The notes: a model not told the origin generated them from the letters alone. A DNA stretch of 50,781 nucleotides from Chitinophagales bacterium 65-1 (GCA_002050465.1 MWYX01000052.1:1-50781); one strand, 5' to 3'; counted from the first letter of the stretch, positions 1-9,236 are shown. Translations and numbers: made by a program.

Positions 1-403
1 AGACAGGTGCGGAGGGTGCAGGGTTAAAACTTAGTTCATTACCATAAGCGGTGCCTGCGCTATTGGTAGCATAAGCCCGTACATAATAAGTAGCACCTGC
101 GGTAAGCCCGTTTACAGAACTACTAAAAACACCGGTGCCGGAGCCATCTGCGGTTTTGCTATTCGCAGTGGTAGGGTTTGCTGTAGTACTCCAGCAAACG
201 CCACGGGCAGTTACCGCATCGCCGCCGTCAGCCGTAATATTACCACCACTTTGTGCAGTAGTACCTGTTATGGAAGTTACTGCCGTGGTAGTTAAGGTGG
301 GTAAGCCAGGTGCAGGAGGTGCAGGGTTATCTACTTTTTTACAGCCGCTGAAAACGATAATTGAAATAAGAAGGAGGATTGAGAAAAATGATTTCTTTTT
401 CAT
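1..403 (-). CDS. Lipoprotein with fibronectin-III-like domain, 3' end beyond window
   Basis: The ATG is at 403 and the reading frame stays open to the window edge, giving 134 visible residues. The N-terminus is a lipoprotein signal: KKK, a hydrophobic run, then the lipobox FSGC at about residues 19-22. A short Pro/Ala-rich linker follows, then a beta-rich domain with CWSTTANPTT and TYYVRAYATNSAGTAYG, the signature seen in Bacteroidota surface proteins with repeated fibronectin-III-like modules. It is probably anchored in the outer membrane or on the surface. The C-terminal part and any partner are outside the window, so the function is unknown. Confidence 0.75.
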   Translation of the reverse strand, partial: MKKKSFFSILLLISIIVFSGCKKVDNPAPPAPGLPTLTTTAVTSITGTTAQSGGNITADGGDAVTARGVCWSTTANPTTANSKTADGSGTGVFSSSVNGLTAGATYYVRAYATNSAGTAYGNELSFNPAPSAPV

Positions 404-469
404 GATTTTATTTTTTAGTTCTATTTTTTGTAAACTGTTTATTCATGGTCGTAATCATTCTTTTCAGAA

Positions 470-627
470 TTATTTTATAGCCTCACATTTTACCTCATAA
501 TCCGTACGAGCATCTAAATTATAGGAACCCGTAGCCTGGTAACCAATTTTAAATGAATAATATTGCCCGTATGGAAGCAGGTACCAGTATTTGAGTTGCA
601 GGTTTCCGGAATAAAAATATTTTGATT
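470..627 (-). pseudogene. C-terminal gene remnant without a start
   Basis: An open frame of about 52 codons ends in TAA at 470-472. It begins right after an in-frame stop and has no ATG, GTG or TTG start in a sensible place. The translated text (for example GNLQLKYWYLLPYGQYYSF and DARTDYEVKCEAIK) looks like real protein rather than random sequence. I read it as the tail of a lost gene or of one with further frameshifts. No family is recognised. The rest of 404-812 shows nothing else I can support. Confidence 0.3.
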
Positions 628-812
628 ATTTGCATATTAAATTTGCATTTTACCAACGGTGGTTCTGAATGTATTTACGGCGCTTCATTTACTGTTGCTT
701 GGTTTACCTTTCCATTTGATTTCGTATATTGAGAGAAAGCATTTCTTATAAGTATCAAATACCTGATCAGTATTCAACAACATCTTTTTAATTCGGCAGA
801 AATCATTATTCT

Positions 813-2255
813 TTGCAAGTATCTTCTTATATCAGGTTTTCCATTCTTACGACTACTTTTTGGCTTTTTGCCAAACCAGCAATAGCGCAGTATGATGAAA
901 AAAACTTTATACGCTATTCTGTTGAAAATGGCTTGAGCAATAATTATATTACCTGTATTCAGCAGGATGACTGGGGTTATATATGGGTAGGCACTGATGA
1001 AGGACTGAACCGATTCGATGGAAGCTCTTTCTCTAATTTTTTTCAGGGGTCTAAGTCCCTGCCATTGTCTTCTAGTATTGTCCGTAACATTAAAAGGCTT
1101 GGCCCTCACGAATTGGGTATCATTACTAGTGGCGAGTTTCAAACATTCAATACCCGGAATTTGTCACTGCGTAAATATTTTGTTCCGGATAGTACCCCAT
1201 TTGCAAAGCATCTAAACCTGGCCTTTGATGCTGTGAAGTTGCCTGATGGGAAATATGCAGTAACTACAAAAACTGGTTTTCATGTTTTTGATAAAGATGG
1301 TACTGTAAAACTTCAGCACGATGAATACACGATGGAAGACGTAGGAAAAAAGAGATTGCACTATGGGCGCAATATAGTGCGGCTGAACAACAAAGAGTAC
1401 CTCATTTTTGTGGAGGAGAATGGACTTGCTTACTACAACCAGGCTGAGAACCGGTTCCACCGAATTAGCAGCGACGACAAAGCACCACATATTTTTTATC
1501 CCTTATCGCCTAACAAAACCAGGGGGCATGTGCTTGACTATAAAATAGCGGAACATGAATTTTTATTTTTTGATTTTCATAGCAACATGGTATACTACAA
1601 TCACCTTACGAAAAAGACAGTTGCTACGTACATTCCGCATGTTAACACTACACTCTATTGGGCAAGTAAATTTCTTATGGTAAACGATACTACAATACTT
1701 GTAAACGGTGCAGTAAATGGGTTTTACAAATTTCATATAAACCGGCATTCAGGTGAAATAAAATGGAATGGAATTATTTACCTGCCGAACCAAAAAGTTA
1801 ATTGTCTTTTCCTGGATAAAGCTGAAAAATTATGGATAGGCACTTCAAAAGGTTTGCTTAAACAAAAACCTGGTGCGCAGGCTTTGCAATCATATTCTCT
1901 GGTCCCCTCTACCGGAATAGGTGGTAGGTACAGTGCTGTTTACCGGGTTAAAAATAAAATCTATATCGGCCGTTTTTTATGGACCGGCGGTCTTGTGATA
2001 GCAGATGCTAACACATTAAAAGCTGAAAAGGAAATAAAGTTCTTCAACGATAATAATATGTGGAATGAGGTACTGTCTATACAGATGTACCATCCGGATA
2101 CTTTATGGATCGCAACTACTGCAGGATTTTTATGGTTTGATATAAAAACACACCGCTATGGAAAACTGGAATTGCATCATGATCAACGGGTAAATGATTT
2201 AATGACTTTATACCCTGAGAACAAAGATGGCTATGCATGGATGTGCGGTATTTGA
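813..2255 (+). CDS. N-terminal half of a frameshifted propeller-type sensor kinase
   Basis: This 480-codon frame opens at a TTG; an in-frame TAA at 789-791 excludes an upstream ATG. The first 25 residues look like a signal peptide ending near AIAQYD. The rest consists of two-component-regulator-propeller repeats such as DDWGYIWVGTDEGLNRFDG, expected to form a periplasmic sensor. The frame stops at 2253-2255 in the middle of a repeat (DGYAWM), and the missing continuation appears in the -1 frame from 2237. With the following frame it would make one hybrid sensor of about 1040 residues. It is a pseudogene, a recent mutation or a sequence error; no slippery heptamer is evident. Confidence 0.7.
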   Translation: MQVSSYIRFSILTTTFWLFAKPAIAQYDEKNFIRYSVENGLSNNYITCIQQDDWGYIWVGTDEGLNRFDGSSFSNFFQGSKSLPLSSSIVRNIKRLGPHELGIITSGEFQTFNTRNLSLRKYFVPDSTPFAKHLNLAFDAVKLPDGKYAVTTKTGFHVFDKDGTVKLQHDEYTMEDVGKKRLHYGRNIVRLNNKEYLIFVEENGLAYYNQAENRFHRISSDDKAPHIFYPLSPNKTRGHVLDYKIAEHEFLFFDFHSNMVYYNHLTKKTVATYIPHVNTTLYWASKFLMVNDTTILVNGAVNGFYKFHINRHSGEIKWNGIIYLPNQKVNCLFLDKAEKLWIGTSKGLLKQKPGAQALQSYSLVPSTGIGGRYSAVYRVKNKIYIGRFLWTGGLVIADANTLKAEKEIKFFNDNNMWNEVLSIQMYHPDTLWIATTAGFLWFDIKTHRYGKLELHHDQRVNDLMTLYPENKDGYAWMCGI

Positions 2256-3931
2256 ATGGCATTGTGGCACGTTATCATGTAGCCTCACGTACATTTACTT
2301 TTTTCACTAAGTTCACCACCCCAAAACTTCCGTTTAGCCAGGTTAAAAGCATCACATATGATTCCTACGGTGATGTTTGGATAGGAGGGCATTCCCTTGC
2401 AAGATGGAGTAGCCGTAATGAGAATTTTGATACGCTTATCTCGGTGTACGGAGGTGTAAATAAATATAATGATGATATAGTTGCATTGACGGCGGATGAG
2501 AATGGCTCCCTCTGGTTGCACAACGCTGAAAACGGCTTGCTGGAGTATAGGATACAGGAAAAGCAATTCAATTCTTATGCCCGGCATAACGGAATGCCCT
2601 ATGAAGTGCTGGAAAGCGTGAGTCCTGTGCTGAATGATATCTTATGGATCTCCAGTTCCAGTAATTTGATAAGATTTGACACAAGAACAAAAAAAATATT
2701 TGTTTATGATCATAACGATGGCTTTCCTGACGAAGCTCCTAAATACAGGAAGATGTATTATGATGCCATTGGCGGAAGAATGTATTTACTGTTTAATGAA
2801 AGCATACTTAGGTTTGACCCCTCACTACAATTAAAGTCACCCGTCGCTGACAATATTCTTCTTACCGAACTTAGAACGAATAACAACAGATCAATTTATT
2901 ATCCTGCTGATGATCATTCATTCCTGTACAACCAAAATAATCATTCTCTTTACTTCACTATAATTGATTACGAGAATAACGACTACAAATTTGATTATCG
3001 CATTAACGAGACTGAGAAATGGGCAGGCCTTGATAAACAGCGCAGCTTAAATCTTACAAGCTTATCACCTGGCACATATAAAGTGCACCTACGTGCAACT
3101 GGCAGATCAGGTGATGAAAAGTTAAAAACTTTCTCTTTCATAATAAAGCCTCCTTTCTGGAACACCGTTTGGTTTTATGTCATCGCGGGCATTTTACTTC
3201 TCAGTGTTATTTACCTGTTTTACCGGGCACGGATCAAAACTATTCGCGAAAGAGCCAATGTTGATAAGCTATTAGCACAGACAGAGCTTAAAGCACTGCA
3301 TGCGCAGATGAATCCTCATTTCATATCTAACAGCCTTAACAGTATCAGGGAAATGATACTGAATGATGAAAACAAGCAAGCGTCGCATTTTCTTACAAAG
3401 TTTGCGCACCTGATTCGCATTACGCTAGATCAGTCTTCGCAGAGTTTTATTTCATTACGTAATACTATAGATTATCTGAACAGGTACATAGAAATGGAGC
3501 AGATCCGTAATGATCAATTTGTATCTAATATTTATGTTGATAAAGAACTAAACGAAGATGAAATCCTTCTGCCTCCTATGCTCATTCAACCTTTTATAGA
3601 AAATTCAATCTGGCATGGGTTAGATGGAGAGGATAAATCTATTACAGTGGCTATACATTTCAAAAAACAAGATGATAAACTTGTATGTATTATTGATGAC
3701 AATGGCATTGGCATTAAACAATCTCTTGAGATGAAAAAGATGGTGAACGGCAATCACAGTTCAGTAGCAGTATTCAATATAAAACAGCGGATCAATTTAT
3801 TGAATGAAAAATATGACTTGCGCAGTTCAGTTACAATAGAAGATAAAATGTCATGTACAGCCTTTCCCGAAAAAGGCACAAGAGTTATTTTAAATTTACC
3901 ACTTCAATTGAACCATCTTGCCGATAATTAA
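2237..3931 (+). CDS. C-terminal half of frameshifted sensor kinase: propeller, Y_Y_Y, membrane segment, LytS-type kinase
   Basis: The frame continues the propeller repeats (YGDVWIGGHSLARW) of the upstream frame. It then shows a Y_Y_Y-like beta-sandwich domain (about residues 210-305), one membrane helix (about 308-330, FYVIAGILLLSVIYLFY) and a His_kinase domain with HAQMNPHFISNS, where the NPHF histidine is residue 361. An N-box (PFIENSIWHGL) and a G-box (DDNGIG) complete the ATP site. The kinase catalytic parts look intact, so the damage is confined to the junction near 2237-2255. The ATG at 2237 is probably not a true start. The stop overlaps the response regulator by 14 nt, so the two are co-transcribed. 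Confidence 0.75.
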   Translation: MDVRYLNGIVARYHVASRTFTFFTKFTTPKLPFSQVKSITYDSYGDVWIGGHSLARWSSRNENFDTLISVYGGVNKYNDDIVALTADENGSLWLHNAENGLLEYRIQEKQFNSYARHNGMPYEVLESVSPVLNDILWISSSSNLIRFDTRTKKIFVYDHNDGFPDEAPKYRKMYYDAIGGRMYLLFNESILRFDPSLQLKSPVADNILLTELRTNNNRSIYYPADDHSFLYNQNNHSLYFTIIDYENNDYKFDYRINETEKWAGLDKQRSLNLTSLSPGTYKVHLRATGRSGDEKLKTFSFIIKPPFWNTVWFYVIAGILLLSVIYLFYRARIKTIRERANVDKLLAQTELKALHAQMNPHFISNSLNSIREMILNDENKQASHFLTKFAHLIRITLDQSSQSFISLRNTIDYLNRYIEMEQIRNDQFVSNIYVDKELNEDEILLPPMLIQPFIENSIWHGLDGEDKSITVAIHFKKQDDKLVCIIDDNGIGIKQSLEMKKMVNGNHSSVAVFNIKQRINLLNEKYDLRSSVTIEDKMSCTAFPEKGTRVILNLPLQLNHLADN

Positions 3932-4700
3932 AACCATACTTGTTGATGATGAACCAAGGGGATTAAAATCCCTGCAAAAGCTACTTCAGTTTCACTGTCC
4001 TGCAGTGGAAGTTATCAGTTGCTGCAGCAGTGCAACTGAGGCTAAGAACGAGATCTTTGAGTTGCATCCCGATCTGGTTTTTCTGGACATTGCAATGCCA
4101 GGAAAAACAGGATTGGACATGTTGGCCGAATTGCCGGAAGTTAATTTTGAAGTCATTTTTGTGACTGCGTATTCGGATTATATGACGCAGGCATTTCATT
4201 TTAGCGCTGTTGATTATCTTCTAAAGCCTGTAGATGAAGACTTACTAATACAGGCGGTGAGTCGGGTTGAAAAAAAGCTAGACAGAAATGAAAACGATTA
4301 CGTAACGACAAAGAAAGACCAGCTGGAAACATTTCTATATAACATGCAGCATGCTTCTGTAAATCAAAAAAAACTTTGTATTCCTTCCATTACAGGATTT
4401 GAAGTGATTGAAATTGCGGATATAATTTACTGTGAAGCAAGCGCTAACTACACAAATTTTTATTTTACCAACCGGTCGCCAATCTGTGCTTCAAAACAAA
4501 TTCACGAATATGAGCAACTCTTATCCGATTGCAATTTTATCCGAACACATAAGTCCTTCCTGGTAAATCTGCAGCACATAAAGGAATATGTTCGAGGTGA
4601 AGGCGGAAGCCTGATTTTATCCAATGGTAGTGAAGTAGAGGTATCCCGCAGAAAAAAAGACTGGCTGATGACCAAAATGAAATCATTTTACAAGTTTTAG
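3918..4700 (+). CDS. LytTR-family response regulator
   Basis: Of 260 residues, 1-120 form a receiver domain with acidic residues D10-D11, a phosphoacceptor in LVFLDIAMPG (D57) and the conserved Lys in DYLLKPVDE. Residues about 155-258 form a LytTR DNA-binding domain (EASANYTNFYF, FIRTHKSFLVNLQHI, VSRRKK). The start is TTG at 3918, overlapping the kinase stop at 3929-3931; no ATG is nearby in frame. This is the expected cytoplasmic output partner of the LytS-type kinase upstream. Because the kinase is frameshifted, the regulator may be orphaned. Its targets cannot be read from the window. Confidence 0.88.
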   Translation: MPIIKTILVDDEPRGLKSLQKLLQFHCPAVEVISCCSSATEAKNEIFELHPDLVFLDIAMPGKTGLDMLAELPEVNFEVIFVTAYSDYMTQAFHFSAVDYLLKPVDEDLLIQAVSRVEKKLDRNENDYVTTKKDQLETFLYNMQHASVNQKKLCIPSITGFEVIEIADIIYCEASANYTNFYFTNRSPICASKQIHEYEQLLSDCNFIRTHKSFLVNLQHIKEYVRGEGGSLILSNGSEVEVSRRKKDWLMTKMKSFYKF

Positions 4701-4719
4701 GTGTTAATATTTATCATTA

Positions 4720-5060
4720 AAATACCATCTTTAACTGGCTAGCCAAAAGGACTGGAGCAACTGCAATCAAATCTTTTGAAGCTGCAGTAGCAGCAGAAGA
4801 CACCTTAAGGCGAATACCTGCTAGGTATAGAAACTAACTATAATGAGCCTGGACAAAAACATCTGAAAAATTATGGATGGTATCAATACCGGTTACATGT
4901 AGCAGCAAAAAATATTTATAATGCCGGCGGAAAGAAAGTTCTTGTAAAACTATGGAAGGCGCTGCGTTCAACATCAGCAAAAATGGATGACAAACAATTC
5001 GCTTCCTTTTTAAAAAGAAAAGTACATCCCTCTGTTGCAAATGTATTGCTGAAATGGTAA
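4720..5060 (+). pseudogene. Degenerate gene remnant in two frames
   Basis: Two pieces of protein-like sequence lie in different frames. The first, about 4722-4837, reads NTIFNWLAKRTGATAIKSF and ends AARY-like before a stop. The second, about 4816-5060, reads GEYLLGIETNYNEPGQKHL through KRKVHPSVANVLLKW and a TAA at 5058-5060. A single shift near 4815-4835 would join them, but there is no start or upstream body. I interpret this as the C-terminal remnant of a larger deleted gene. I cannot name the family. It fills the otherwise empty gap between the LytTR regulator and the DUF4112 gene. Confidence 0.45.
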
Positions 5061-5062
5061 CA

Positions 5063-5518
5063 TCAAAACAAAGCCAATAATAATTTATACGTAAGCCATA
5101 TAATGCCGATAATTATTACAAACAAAATTATTAAAACCGGGATGATCACTTTCCATGCACTGCCCTTATGCCGGCCTTCCTGGTAATGCTCCTGCATTAA
5201 CTTCATATTGCGGATATTGGCTTTAAATGCTATATCAAAAATATCACCCAACAATGGTATCATCCCCACTATGGCATCAATTAAAATATTCAATACCATT
5301 CTTGCCAATAAAAATCCACTTGCACCATTATTTGCCATTATCCAAACCATATATCCTGAAACTGCAAAAGTGGAAAGGTCGCCAACGCCGGGTATTAACC
5401 CTATTAATGAATCAAGGCCAAAACGAATATTAGTGCCCGGTATTTTAAACTGGGCATCCATTAGCTTTGCCAGCTTTTCAATACTTATCATTCCGCGTTG
5501 CGAGGCAACTTGCTCCAT
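5063..5518 (-). CDS. DUF4112 domain membrane protein
   Basis: This 151-residue protein matches the DUF4112 pattern: KLMDAQFKIPGTNIRFGLDSLIGLIPGVGD followed by hydrophobic helices and MIPLLGDIFDIAFKANIRN (quoted here in shorter parts: FGLDSLIGLIPGVGD and LLGDIFDIAFKANIRN). Hydrophobic segments lie near residues 45-65, 75-95 and 122-150. It is an inner-membrane protein whose family has no established function. Its ATG overlaps the cyanophycinase TAA by one base (TAATG), so it is translationally coupled and in the same transcript. Any link to cyanophycin storage is inferred from position only. Confidence 0.85.
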   Translation of the reverse strand: MEQVASQRGMISIEKLAKLMDAQFKIPGTNIRFGLDSLIGLIPGVGDLSTFAVSGYMVWIMANNGASGFLLARMVLNILIDAIVGMIPLLGDIFDIAFKANIRNMKLMQEHYQEGRHKGSAWKVIIPVLIILFVIIIGIIWLTYKLLLALF

Positions 5519-6408
5519 TACACTGCCTTATTTTGAATATATGTAGTTACTTCAGCAATCGGTAAAAAATTTCTTTCTTTTAAAAGATAGCCATTCCCTT
5601 TTTCACAAAAATGAACTTTTAAATTTTCAACGCTGATAGGATTGCCCACCGGTATATCAGCAATATTATTATGACGGATATCATACCCGTCTATAATAAT
5701 AACAAGCCCGCTGCCAATAGCTTCCATTTTATTTCCATCTGTAATAAGCATACCCGTATCTTCTCCCAGGCCTATACCCAAACATTGAGGATTTGATGCA
5801 ACCGCCTGTACAAGCCTGCCAAATCTTCCTCTTTTTTCAAAATGGCTGTCAAATATCACATCATCCATAAAGCCAAGGCCTGTTGTAATTTTTACCTCTC
5901 CTTTTAAATGTGCACGTGTTGCATTGCCTTCATAAATCATAGTATTGCTCATGGCCATAGCTCCTGCAGAGGTGCCTGCCACCACAAAATTTTCTTCATC
6001 ATGGTACCTGTCCAACGCAATTTGTAAAAGCTCAGTACCTCCAAATGTTGCAGATAAACGCAATTGATTTCCGCCGCTGAACATCACGGCATCACAGGCA
6101 TGCATACGTTCAATAAATTCACTGTTCATTGCATCTGCCCGGTTTCGGATAGGCATAACTCCTATATTAGTACACCCTATTTTTCCAAAAGCATTAAGAT
6201 AATTTTCACCTACTTCATAAGGTATCATGGAAGCTGTAGTAATTACTTCCATTCTTTTATCAGGGCCACCTGTCTCTTCTACAATTCTGCGAAGTATGCC
6301 TAACTCAAAAAAGTTAAGATTGTTACGGATAATCTCGCCCTTTTCAAGATCTACGCCTTTATCTTCTGCGCCACCTATCGCAAAAAGTTTTCCCAGAGGA
6401 TGCTGCAT
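5518..6408 (-). CDS. cphB: Cyanophycinase (peptidase S51 family)
   Basis: The 296-residue protein has the S51 family layout. IGGAEDKG lies near the N-terminus, FSGGNQLRLS at about 110-119, and the nucleophile motif GTSAGAMAMSN contains Ser147; GLGEDTGM follows. Cyanophycinase is an exopeptidase that cleaves multi-L-arginyl-poly-L-aspartate to beta-Asp-Arg dipeptides in the cytoplasm. The gene diverges from a cyanophycin synthetase across 197 bp (from its ATG at 6408 to 6606), which supports this call over a generic S51 dipeptidase. The downstream DUF4112 gene overlaps it by one base. Confidence 0.92.
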   Translation of the reverse strand: MQHPLGKLFAIGGAEDKGVDLEKGEIIRNNLNFFELGILRRIVEETGGPDKRMEVITTASMIPYEVGENYLNAFGKIGCTNIGVMPIRNRADAMNSEFIERMHACDAVMFSGGNQLRLSATFGGTELLQIALDRYHDEENFVVAGTSAGAMAMSNTMIYEGNATRAHLKGEVKITTGLGFMDDVIFDSHFEKRGRFGRLVQAVASNPQCLGIGLGEDTGMLITDGNKMEAIGSGLVIIIDGYDIRHNNIADIPVGNPISVENLKVHFCEKGNGYLLKERNFLPIAEVTTYIQNKAV

Positions 6409-6550
6409 TAATTTAATTTTCGTGAAACAGCATTATCTTTTCCTTTCTAAATAATTAATCCTGGTATGCCGTTTAAAAAAAATTGCTACACAAATGTAAC
6501 TCAATTGAATAAAAACTTATTGTAATACTCTGTGTATTTTTTATGATAGC

Positions 6551-6558
6551 TATTTTTG
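6551..6558 (+). promoter_or_regulatory. Candidate -7 box upstream of cphA
   Basis: TATTTTTG matches the Bacteroidota -7 consensus TAnnTTTG and lies 48 nt before the ATG at 6606. No convincing TTTG -33 box is present at the usual spacing, so the call rests on one box. Its location inside the possible longer reading frame from 6543 argues that translation starts at 6606, not at 6543. Confidence 0.45.
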
Positions 6559-6605
6559 CTATCTTGAAATTTATCCCAAATTATTTAAGTCAATACATTC
6601 TATTT

Positions 6606-9236
6606 ATGAGGATAATTGAAATAAAAGTTTTAAGAGGGCCAAATTATTGGAGTGTAAGAAGGCCAAAGCTCATACAGATGAAATTAGATCTGGAAGAAAT
6701 GGAGCAAAGACCTTCTGATACACTTCCCGGATTCAAAGAAAAGCTTGAAAAACTTTTACCAGGCCTGTATGAACACAGGTGCAGTGAAGGCGTAGCAGGG
6801 GGCTTTCTTTCCCGGGTATCAGAAGGCACATGGATGGGGCATATTATTGAACATGTAGCACTGGAACTGCAAACTCTTGCCGGAATGGACATGGGATTCG
6901 GACGCACACGAACTACCGGAAAAGAAGGCGAATATTTTGTGATATTCGATTATATGGAAGAAGAGGCAGGAGTATATGCAGCAAGAGCAGCATATAATTT
7001 AGTAACATCATTAATTGATAATTCAGGTTATAATCTTGAAGAAGATATTCAAAGATTAAGAGAAATAAGAGAAAATACACGGCTCGGTCCATCAACAGGA
7101 AGCATTGTTGAAGAAGCTGAAAAAAGGGGTATTCCATATATACGCCTGAATAAGCATAGCCTGGTACAGCTTGGCTATGGGATACATCAAAAAAGAATCC
7201 GTGCAACAATTGCAGGTACTACATCCTCCATTGGTGTTGACATTGCCGGAGATAAAGAAGAAACAAAAAATTTACTAAGTGCTGCTGAAATTCCGGTGCC
7301 AAAAGGACGGCTGATTTATAGTGAAGAAACTGCACAGGATGCATTGGAAGTGGTTGGTTTTCCTTTTGTACTAAAACCTTTGAATGGCAACCATGGCAAA
7401 GGTGCCACTACAAATATTACTACGCTGGAGCAGGCAGAAAAAGCATTGGAAGTTGCACGAAAATATGGACGCTACGTTATCTGTGAACAATTTATATCCG
7501 GCTTTGATTTCCGTATACTTGTTATCAATTATAAATTTATTTGTGCTGCACTACGTACCCCTGCTGCGGTTACAGGTGACGGGAAACATTCCATTCAATG
7601 GCTGATAGAGGAAACAAATAAAGATCCACGCAGAGGTTATGGTCATGAAAAAGTATTAACTCAAATTAAGATCGATCATTTTACTGTGAGAATGCTGGAG
7701 GATAAAGGTTATACTTTGGAAAGTATACCGCCAAAGGGCGAATTGGTATTATTAAAACCGACAGCAAATCTTTCAACCGGAGGTACTTCCGCGGATGTTA
7801 CGGATGAAGTGCACCCGGTAAATATATTTATGGCAGAACGAATTGCAAAGATCATTGGATTAGATATTTGCGGAATTGATATCATAGCTTCTGATCTTAA
7901 AAAACCTCTCATGGAAAATGGCGGAGCAGTGCTGGAAGTAAATGCTGCCCCTGGTTTCAGAATGCATATAGAGCCATCAGAAGGTATTGGGAGAAATGTG
8001 TCAGAGCCTGTTGTTGATATGCTTTATCCTAAAGGCATTAATGGAAGAATTCCAATAATAGCTATTACAGGAACCAATGGTAAAACAACTTCGAGCCGCC
8101 TTATTGCACATATTGTAAAAACTGCTGGATATAAAGTAGGTTTTACCACATCAGATGGAGTATATATTCAAAATCAAATGCTAATGAAGGGTGATTGTAC
8201 CGGCCCACGAAGTGCAGAATTTGTATTGAAAGATCCTACTGTTGATTTTGCTGTACTGGAATCTGCAAGAGGAGGTATATTAAAGAATGGCCTGGCATTT
8301 TCTAACTGCGATGTTGCCATAGTTACCAATATTACTGCTGATCATATTGGCTTAGGAGGAATTCATACATTAGAGCAAATGGCAAAAGTAAAAGCTGTAC
8401 TTCCTGAAACAGTTTTTCCTCATGGATATGCAATTTTAAATGCAGAAGACGATCTTGTTTATGAGATGAGGGAAGGTTTAAAATGTAACATAGCGCTCTT
8501 TAGCATGGATGAAAATAATAAACGAATAAAGAGACATTGCAGTAAAGGAGGCCTTGCAGCCGTTTTTGAACATGGATACGTAACAATATTGAAAGGAACA
8601 TGGAAGATAAGGATTGAAAAAGTTACAGAGATACCGCTTACATTTGGAGGAAAGGCCATTCATAATATAATGAATGTTTTACCTTCTATACTTGCGTGCT
8701 ATATTTTTAGAAATATTAAAGTAGAAGATATACGCCTTGCCTTGCATAGCTTCATTCCTTCCTCATCACAAACACCTGGAAGACTGAATCTGTTTGATTT
8801 TAAAAACTTTAAATTTTTGGTAGACTTTGCACACAATCCTGCCGGGCTTAATTTATTATGTGACTTTGTAAATCAATTGGGCGGCACACCTAAAGTTGGA
8901 ATTATTAGTGGTACAGGCGACAGGCGGGATGATGACATAAGGGAGATTGGAAGAATATCTGCAAAAAATTTTGATGAGATAGTTATACGGCAGGATAGAA
9001 ATTTACGGGGAAGAACCGCTGATGAAATAATAAATCTTTTGGTGGAAGGCATCAACCAGGGTAAACCAAAGGATATACCAATTACGATTATTCATGATGA
9101 GAAAGAGGCAATATTATATGCCTATAAAAATGTTACACCCGGGGCAATTATAACCATAATGTGTGATGTTATTCCTGATACTATCAACTTCATAAAAAAA
9201 TTAAGAGAAGATGAAGACAGGATTGTGGAGTCGTGA
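6606..9236 (+). CDS. cphA: Cyanophycin synthetase
   Basis: From the ATG at 6606 the protein has 876 residues, the usual CphA length, and starts MRIIEIKVLRGPNYWS like other family members. An upstream in-frame ATG at 6543 would add 21 atypical residues. The domains are an N-terminal domain (1-160), an ATP-grasp module that adds Asp to the backbone (FPFVLKPLNGNHGKGAT, AVLEVNAAPGFRMH) and a Mur-ligase-like module (GTNGKTT at 489-495; DFAHNPAGL) that adds Arg. It polymerises Asp and Arg with ATP into cytoplasmic storage granules. The neighbouring cphB would mobilise the polymer. No second, primer-free synthetase copy is seen here. Confidence 0.95.
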   Translation: MRIIEIKVLRGPNYWSVRRPKLIQMKLDLEEMEQRPSDTLPGFKEKLEKLLPGLYEHRCSEGVAGGFLSRVSEGTWMGHIIEHVALELQTLAGMDMGFGRTRTTGKEGEYFVIFDYMEEEAGVYAARAAYNLVTSLIDNSGYNLEEDIQRLREIRENTRLGPSTGSIVEEAEKRGIPYIRLNKHSLVQLGYGIHQKRIRATIAGTTSSIGVDIAGDKEETKNLLSAAEIPVPKGRLIYSEETAQDALEVVGFPFVLKPLNGNHGKGATTNITTLEQAEKALEVARKYGRYVICEQFISGFDFRILVINYKFICAALRTPAAVTGDGKHSIQWLIEETNKDPRRGYGHEKVLTQIKIDHFTVRMLEDKGYTLESIPPKGELVLLKPTANLSTGGTSADVTDEVHPVNIFMAERIAKIIGLDICGIDIIASDLKKPLMENGGAVLEVNAAPGFRMHIEPSEGIGRNVSEPVVDMLYPKGINGRIPIIAITGTNGKTTSSRLIAHIVKTAGYKVGFTTSDGVYIQNQMLMKGDCTGPRSAEFVLKDPTVDFAVLESARGGILKNGLAFSNCDVAIVTNITADHIGLGGIHTLEQMAKVKAVLPETVFPHGYAILNAEDDLVYEMREGLKCNIALFSMDENNKRIKRHCSKGGLAAVFEHGYVTILKGTWKIRIEKVTEIPLTFGGKAIHNIMNVLPSILACYIFRNIKVEDIRLALHSFIPSSSQTPGRLNLFDFKNFKFLVDFAHNPAGLNLLCDFVNQLGGTPKVGIISGTGDRRDDDIREIGRISAKNFDEIVIRQDRNLRGRTADEIINLLVEGINQGKPKDIPITIIHDEKEAILYAYKNVTPGAIITIMCDVIPDTINFIKKLREDEDRIVES

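Noticed and set aside
135-500. Plus-strand open frame of 121 codons at the window start
   Set aside because: It is antisense to the fibronectin-like lipoprotein, whose signal peptide, lipobox and domain text are convincing; the plus frame is low-complexity.
2237-2255. Programmed -1 ribosomal frameshift in the sensor kinase
   Set aside because: No X XXY YYZ slippery heptamer and no downstream hairpin are evident in the overlap; mutation or sequence error is simpler.
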